Origin: DATGZX01 sp035296965
Lineage (GTDB): Bacteria > Planctomycetota > Planctomycetia > Gemmatales > Gemmataceae
Direction of reading: 5' to 3'
Assembly: GCA_035296965.1 (NCBI GenBank)
Contig: DATGZX010000048.1
Coordinates: forward strand, 1 to 28,816
DNA: 28,816 bases
Shown here: one piece after another, positions 24,888-28,816 of the stretch
Numbering within the stretch: position 1 is the first letter of the stretch
Layout: the number at the start of each line of letters is the position of its first letter
The notes under the pieces: generated by a model
Databases searched by the model: none
Told to the model about the DNA's origin: nothing
What the model saw: the letters and a program-made list of their open reading frames with translations, nothing else
Made by a program: the position numbers and the translations under genes

Positions 24888-25063
24888 GATGGTGGCACGA
24901 TCTACTGTCGTCATGCGAGACCCCGACGGATTTTCGGGCGCTAGCCAGCGCGAAACTAAACGTTCATTGGCATCAGATATGAATCAGCGGGCTAATGAAG
25001 GACATCGCAACGATGCAATGAGAACGATCAAGCTCTTGAATCAGGCAAATTGCAGTCCCCAAC
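24888..25063. other. Intergenic, no gene seen
   Basis: No credible ORF. This marks the left border of a zone of gene fragments that extends to about 27310. Confidence 0.4.
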
Positions 25064-25228
25064 CTATTTCCCGAATGCGAAAAGCTTGCCCACCTCCCCA
25101 TCGTCATCCACCGCCACATGCAGGTACACGCTCGTCGTCAACAAGCTGGCACGACCCGCCGCCGCCCTCACTTCAGCTATCGTGCGTCCCCCGGCTAAGG
25201 CGTGGCTAATAAAACTATGCCGCCCGCT
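25064..25228 (-). pseudogene. C-terminal remnant of a tyrosine recombinase
   Basis: The frame encodes GRHSFISHALAGGRTIAEVR followed by AAAGRASLLTTSVYLHV and a natural end LFAFGK. It carries the R-H of the LRH box, the tyrosine of TTSVYLH, and the position between them where recombinases have His in GHASL; here it is Arg (GRASL). The N-terminal core-binding domain and the first catalytic Arg are absent; the preceding 39 codons in the same frame do not look like an integrase. It is therefore a truncated and mutated copy. Confidence 0.7.
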
Positions 25229-25569
25229 CTGAGGACCTGTGAGATTGGCCTCCAGCACAAGCTGATCGGCGCGCACTTCGACTCTGAGTTCTCGAATACT
25301 GACCAGTCTTTCCTTCGGCAATTCCACAGCCTTGCCCAACCTGCGACAAGATTCGGACCCCGTTGCTCCAGTGGCACAGCGGTTGCCCTGCCGTCAGGCA
25401 CAAATCCAAGGCCTCGTCCCAAGTTATTCTGTACAATCCACCCCTTCAGATTGGAGAATGCTATGGGAACCAAGTAGTAATGTGTTTGATGCAATTTGGC
25501 ATCGGCCGACTGCATTGCATCTATTTCCCTTTTCAGCTCGTCCAGCAGAACTGGTGGTGTCGCGCTCAT
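25195..25569 (-). CDS. Hypothetical protein, probably frameshifted or chimeric
   Basis: The first half (LLDELKREIDAMQSADAKLH and QTHYYLVPIAFSNLKGWIVQ) has normal amphipathic protein character. The second half (about residue 60 on) has Trp/Arg-rich, shadow-like composition, and a better-looking sequence (VELPKERLVSIRELRVEVRA followed by DQLVLEANLTG) lies in another frame over 25225-25339. That suggests one damaged gene whose end is fused to the recombinase remnant. No family was recognised. Confidence 0.35.
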   Translation of the reverse strand: MSATPPVLLDELKREIDAMQSADAKLHQTHYYLVPIAFSNLKGWIVQNNLGRGLGFVPDGRATAVPLEQRGPNLVAGWARLWNCRRKDWSVFENSESKCAPISLCWRPISQVLRAGGIVLLATP

Positions 25570-25587
25570 TCTGGGAATATCGTGGAC

Positions 25588-25815
25588 TCAATCGGCGACG
25601 GTAGCCTTGAGCTGCTCGAATTCGTTCTTCAGATCTACTACCTCCGCAGCCAGCATGGCCGTGCCATGCCGGTTGCGTCTAGAAGTTGGCGCCCTGGTTC
25701 GACTTACGACGCCCGGAGACAGTGTTTTCGGCATAGTAAAAAAGGATGTCGAAATTGTCCGGGTTGTAGCCAAACAACCTGAGCGGGAGAGATACCTGCC
25801 CGCGATGAAGAACAC
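25588..25815 (-). CDS. Hypothetical small protein, uncertain
   Basis: A 75-codon ORF ending AAEVVDLKNEFEQLKATVAD, an amphipathic, probably coiled-coil end, 18 bases before the next minus-strand ORF. The N-terminal half has little character. It may be the C-terminal piece of a lost gene or a short real gene paired with 25195-25569. Confidence 0.3.
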   Translation of the reverse strand: MFFIAGRYLSRSGCLATTRTISTSFFTMPKTLSPGVVSRTRAPTSRRNRHGTAMLAAEVVDLKNEFEQLKATVAD

Positions 25816-25846
25816 CCTGATTGGCCGCGGCGAACAAAGGGGACCA

Positions 25847-25869
25847 GACCGTTCTTGTCAAGAACGGTC
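25847..25869. repeat. Perfect 23-base palindrome
   Basis: The arms GACCGTTCTTG and CAAGAACGGTC (11 bases each) flank one T. It lies between the hypothetical ORFs and the TPR remnant. It may be an operator, a transposon end or a repeat; no T-tract follows. Confidence 0.6.
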
Positions 25870-25881
25870 CGCGTTCCGTAG

Positions 25882-26170
25882 GTTGTTCGGGCACTAGGTA
25901 TTCACGAAAACACGCTGGGAGTCGCGCTCTACCGCGCCGGCCGTTTTGTGGAGGCCACGCCCGTCCTCGAACGTAGTCTGCGCCGTATTCCAGGCTTTGT
26001 GGACGCCCACAACTTACTATTCCTGGCCATGTGCCATGCCCGACTCGGAGAGACGGACAAGGCGAAGGAGTGCTATCAGCGGGCCAAACGTCGGCGCGCA
26101 GAGATAAGCGAGAAGCTGCCGCCCGCGTGGGCCGTGGAGCTTGACGAGTTTCAAGCCGAAGTGAACAGTT
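25882..26170 (+). pseudogene. C-terminal remnant of a TPR protein (planctomycete kinase type)
   Basis: After an in-frame TAG (25879-25881) the frame gives NTLGVALYRAGRFVEATPVL, then DAHNLLFLAMCHARLGETDK and ECYQRAKR, which is the last TPR pair and tail typical of planctomycete Ser/Thr kinases with TPR repeats. There is no start codon before the repeat and nothing of the kinase upstream. The frame runs on to 26304, but the tail after about 26170 is not family-like. Confidence 0.65.
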
Positions 26171-26299
26171 GCTCAACGCACGGAACGCGCAAGGGAAATG
26201 ACGAACGGCGAATGACGCGCCCAGTCAAGGACCCAACCGCTGGGCGCAGTTCCGAGGATTGGATGCTACAGATCAATATCCGCCAGCCTAAGGCGAGCA

Positions 26300-26470
26300 G
26301 GTGAGAAAATGCGGCGGTTCCCTGGCCCCGTTCCGGTTCCCTCTTGCAGCGCGCAGCGCTCCGATGAGGAGCGACTGCTGCAAAGCAGCCTCTGTTCTCT
26401 CCGTCCCTTTCGGTAACGCCCCTGGGGGCCTCGCGGCCCTTGGGGGCGTCTGCTCTACTCGGGCGCGAGC
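26300..26470. repeat. Probable dispersed GC-rich repeat with strong hairpin
   Basis: This segment has no credible gene. It contains a hairpin at 26416-26449: CGCCCC with CTGGGGGCC-type sequence pairing across the tetraloop TCGC (26431-26434), 14 consecutive pairs at 26417-26430/26435-26448 when G-T wobbles are allowed. The segment resembles a repeat I associate with other planctomycete genomes; this is from memory. Confidence 0.4.
26416..26449 (+). other. Strong RNA hairpin
   Basis: Fourteen continuous pairs (three of them G-U if transcribed on the plus strand), TCGC loop, plus one outer A-T pair. No T-tract follows, so a terminator is not supported. Confidence 0.5.
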
Positions 26471-26631
26471 ACTGTATCACTTTAGCCGTTATTTGCGCCT
26501 CCTCATTCGACAGCCGTTTGAGGCCGGCTAGTCGTTTCAACCGGCAGGTATCACATCCAAATCGGCAGAATATGCGTGCCGTGCGCAAACGGTTACAACC
26601 CGGTACTACGGCGAGTCGGAGGGCAATGCAT

Positions 26632-26790
26632 CCTGCCGGGCCCCGCAAGGCGGAGTTGGTGGTGCTGCGCTTCTTCGCCGGCATGACGATTCCCGAGGTC
26701 GCAAAGGCTCTCGGTGTGTCGGTTCCCACGGCCGAACGATGGTGGGCGTACGCCCGCACCTGGCTGTATGCCGATCTCGAAAGCGAAAAC
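26632..26790 (+). pseudogene. C-terminal (region 4) remnant of an ECF sigma factor
   Basis: The encoded sequence PRKAELVVLRFFAGMTIPEV, then ALGVSVPTAERWWAYARTWL and YADLE, is the sigma region 4 and tail of planctomycete ECF sigma factors. The upstream codons in the same open frame show no region 2. It is a different subfamily from the split sigma gene at 20781. Confidence 0.75.
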
Positions 26791-26835
26791 TCCGAAAATC
26801 CGGCGCGACAAGATCGTCGATCACGCCCGTGCTCG

Positions 26836-27206
26836 CAGTACAACTCGTGCAACTTCGGCAGCAACGCATTACGATTATCAACCGTAAAATCCTTCGCGCC
26901 GAATTCTCCGAGGCGCAAGATCAACGCCCGCCGGATCGTCAGGTCCGGTTCCTCGTCCAGCCGTTTGACGATAACTTTGGCTTCCGCCCCCAATGGAGAA
27001 AGGCGATGGAGCAGATAGCTCCGAACTCTTGGATCGGGGCTGTGCTTGAGCAGCGGCCAAACCTCCGCTGGCTCGTTCATTCTGAGCAGAGCGACCGCCG
27101 CATTCGTTTGCCGCTTCGCCAGCTTCTCTTTCAGTTCGTCCTTCCCATTGAGCGGCAGCTTCTTGTCGATCTCGCCGGTGAGAACAGGCCAGGCCCGTTC
27201 GCCTAA
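26836..27206 (-). pseudogene. Internal remnant of a HEAT-repeat/SUMF1-type protein
   Basis: The frame encodes GERAWPVLTGEIDKKLPL, AKRQTNAAVALLRMNEPAEV, WPLLKHSPDPRVRSYLLHRL and DEEPDLTIRRALILRLGEFG, ending near LLPKLHELY. This is the HEAT-like middle of large planctomycete proteins that continue into a formylglycine-generating-enzyme (SUMF1) domain; both ends are missing. It meets the sigma remnant tail to tail, and the MITE-like element sits directly at its upstream end. Confidence 0.7.
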
Positions 27207-27309
27207 GTGGGTCTGCAAAAGTCATTTGACACTACCATTCGGAAAACCGCATTATTTGCAGCGTTTACGACTCATTAAATGTCAAAACCGTTTTGCGGAC
27301 CCACTTAGG
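27201..27309. mobile_element. MITE-like element, 109 bp, with 19-bp inverted ends and GTTC flanks
   Basis: The arms 27202-27220 (CCTAAGTGGGTCTGCAAAA) and 27291-27309 are inverted with 18 of 19 matches. The pairing continues less perfectly inwards (TTTGACA against TGTCAAA). The tetramer GTTC occurs at 27197-27200 and again at 27310-27313, as expected for a 4-bp target duplication. There is no coding capacity, so it would need a transposase supplied from elsewhere. Confidence 0.7.
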
Positions 27310-27526
27310 GTTCACCTCATTGCCTCCATTTTGCTGATTCCTTCCTGATTCTTCAGTCGTCCCCTCGGCATTGAAGTGTCCTCTGGTTGAAATGGTCAAC
27401 GCGACCTTTGCGACATCTTACCTAGCACCAATCCGATGGTCACGAGTGTTTTCCGTAGACGGCACTTCCCGACTAGAAATGGGCATGCGGCAACTGAGAT
27501 CGAATGCCAGGAGGCCGTTTGCCAGT
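27310..27526. other. Intergenic, no gene seen
   Basis: 217 bases between the MITE-like element and the end of the WD40 gene. No credible ORF or terminator. Confidence 0.4.
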
Positions 27527-28816
27527 TCAAGGTGCCGCAACCGAAATCCGAGCCAAGCGCGCTAAGGATGCCTTGGCTTCTTCCGTCAGGCGTGCCGCAG
27601 GCTGCCCCGTGGCCAGCTTTTCCAACAGTCGCCGGCAGTCAGGCGTACCGCAACGCTCCAGAACTTCAACAGCCCGCAACATCCGGAGCCGCTCGCCTTG
27701 AACGGACGCCAACTTGTCCAGCAAGGCTTCTGCCCGGCGCCGGAGTTCCGGCGTTGGTTTGCCCTGTATGACCTGGCTTAGTGCTGCCTGGGCTCCTTCC
27801 GCCTGCTGTTCCAGTTCATGCGTTGCTTTCTCGCGCACGGCAAAGCGATCATCGTTCAGGTCGCGAATCCATTGCGTAATCAGCTCTGGCCGAACCGGCC
27901 GAGTTGGTTCTAAGCGAGTTTGCAGAAGCGCCACGGCTTGGTCGGAAGCCTCACTCAGTCTGGCGATGGCCTGGTAGGCCTTGGCGGCGTCGCTCGCTGC
28001 CAGGTCCTGCCACTGGATTTCGCACTCCGCCTCTGAAAGGCGTGCGCTCTGTGCTCGAACCCGGTGAGTGAGAGCGGCTACATCCCAAAAGAGAACCGTG
28101 GTGTCGAGGCCCGTGGAGATCAACACCCTGCCGTCCGGGGTAAATACCAGGGAATTTGCCGGGCCGCGATGGCCCGTCAACTTGCGCAACTCCATGCCGT
28201 TGTCCAGGTCCCAGAGACGGATCGTGTTGTCCCAACCCGACGAGGCAAGTGTTCGCCCGTCCGGGGAGAACGTAACGTAGATCGTCGATTCCTCGTGACC
28301 CGCCAACAGGCAGCGTTGTTTGCCGGAGGCGGTCTCCCAAACGGGAATGGTTTTCTGCGAGCGGTTCAGGGCCAGCGTTTTCCCGTCGGGCGAAAAAGCG
28401 AGCCGCGGCTGGATAATCGGGCTTTGTGGGAAGGAGGAGGAATCACGCGTCCCTTGATCGGAGGGTTCGTTCATCATCGCGTTCAAGGCCGTGAGGCGTT
28501 GGCCGGTGGCCAGATCCCAAAAACATAGCTTGCTGCCCTTGTTGATTCTCCGGCCAGACGCGGCCAGCGTTTTGCCGTCCGGCGAAAAGGCGACTGCTTC
28601 CACCGTGCAGAATTCGTTCCTGCGATCCTTCATCGTGAGGCGGCGCACCCTTCTGCCAGTAGCCAGGTCCCAAAGCTGAATGATTTCATCTGTGTTTCCA
28701 CCGCCAGGTAAGAGCGCCCTACCTGCAGAGGCGAGCACCTTGCCATCAGGTGAGAAAGCCAGGTGATAGTAGGCGATCCAATTGAACCCGTCCGGCTTCG
28801 GATCGCTCACCAGACG
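27527..28816 (-). CDS. WD40-repeat protein with HEAT-like C-terminus, 5' end outside window
   Basis: About 430 residues are visible and the frame is open to the right edge, so the N-terminus is missing; the GTG at 28810 is probably not the start because it falls just before a complete WD40 blade. At least five blades are marked by AFSPDGKVLAS, AFSPDGKTLAAS, AFSPDGKTLAL, TFSPDGRTLASSGWDNTIRLWD and VFTPDGRVLISTG. The C-terminal third (from about WQDLAASDAAKAYQAI) is the helical tail typical of planctomycete WD40 proteins: DLNDDRFAVREKATHELE, RRRAEALLDKL, RAVEVLERCGTPDCRRLLEK. Blades of this type form a propeller for protein binding; many family members have an N-terminal kinase or sigma-like region, which cannot be checked here. 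Confidence 0.88.
   Translation of the reverse strand, partial: RLVSDPKPDGFNWIAYYHLAFSPDGKVLASAGRALLPGGGNTDEIIQLWDLATGRRVRRLTMKDRRNEFCTVEAVAFSPDGKTLAASGRRINKGSKLCFWDLATGQRLTALNAMMNEPSDQGTRDSSSFPQSPIIQPRLAFSPDGKTLALNRSQKTIPVWETASGKQRCLLAGHEESTIYVTFSPDGRTLASSGWDNTIRLWDLDNGMELRKLTGHRGPANSLVFTPDGRVLISTGLDTTVLFWDVAALTHRVRAQSARLSEAECEIQWQDLAASDAAKAYQAIARLSEASDQAVALLQTRLEPTRPVRPELITQWIRDLNDDRFAVREKATHELEQQAEGAQAALSQVIQGKPTPELRRRAEALLDKLASVQGERLRMLRAVEVLERCGTPDCRRLLEKLATGQPAARLTEEAKASLARLARISVAAP

Noticed and set aside
25361..25410. tRNA-like stretch with GTTGCTCCAGTGGCACAGCGG
   Set aside because: No T-arm, anticodon arm or acceptor pairing could be assembled around it.

Overview
The window looks like a chromosomal piece of a high-GC planctomycete, most likely a Gemmataceae-type genome. 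The evidence is the combination of a TIGR03067-type secreted protein, a giant surface protein opening with a LEPR-XLL-like QLEGRLLLS box, a PEP-CTERM protein, planctomycete-style ECF sigma factor and WD40/HEAT proteins, and many gene remnants and palindromic repeats. The assignment is from family recognition only; there is no rRNA or other marker in the window.

Layout. Positions 1-31 hold the first codons of an IS110-family transposase running off the left edge, with a structured leader behind it (32-about 330) and REP-like hairpins (394-494). Positions 527-6731 are one minus-strand type I restriction-modification operon, transcribed hsdM, hsdS, rhuM, hsdR, with ATGA overlaps at hsdM/hsdS and rhuM/hsdR. 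HsdM and HsdS would form the methylase, HsdR adds the translocase/nuclease, and the RhuM-family protein is an accessory of unknown role. Next come a TIGR03067 lipocalin-size secreted protein (7356-7796) and an MHS-type MFS transporter (8128-9444).

Positions 9414-20347 are a minus-strand cell-surface locus: a 3408-residue protein with a sedolisin-like N-terminal domain whose catalytic residues all appear replaced, followed by long beta-repeat modules and a PKD-like C-terminal part, and 32 bp downstream a small PEP-CTERM protein. Divergent to it lies an ECF sigma factor gene split by an in-frame TGA (20781-21368), overlapping a short ORF that resembles only the N-terminus of the usual partner kinase.

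Positions 21741-24887 carry ordinary single genes: a two-TM peptide, a lysine-rich HARE-HTH protein, a YaiI/YqxD (DUF188) protein, and a secreted protein with a CxxCH motif and prenyltransferase/squalene-cyclase-like repeats. Positions 24888-27526 are a gene graveyard: pieces of a tyrosine recombinase, a TPR protein, an ECF sigma factor and a HEAT-repeat protein, together with strong palindromes and a 109-bp MITE-like element flanked by GTTC repeats. The right edge is a WD40 protein with a HEAT-like C-terminus, open at its 5' end.

No tRNA, rRNA, CRISPR array or riboswitch was seen. The most notable points are the probable pseudo-protease giant protein, the repeat-derived tail of RhuM, the nonsense-split sigma factor, the MITE-like element, and the IS110 leader, which is a possible bridge-RNA locus.
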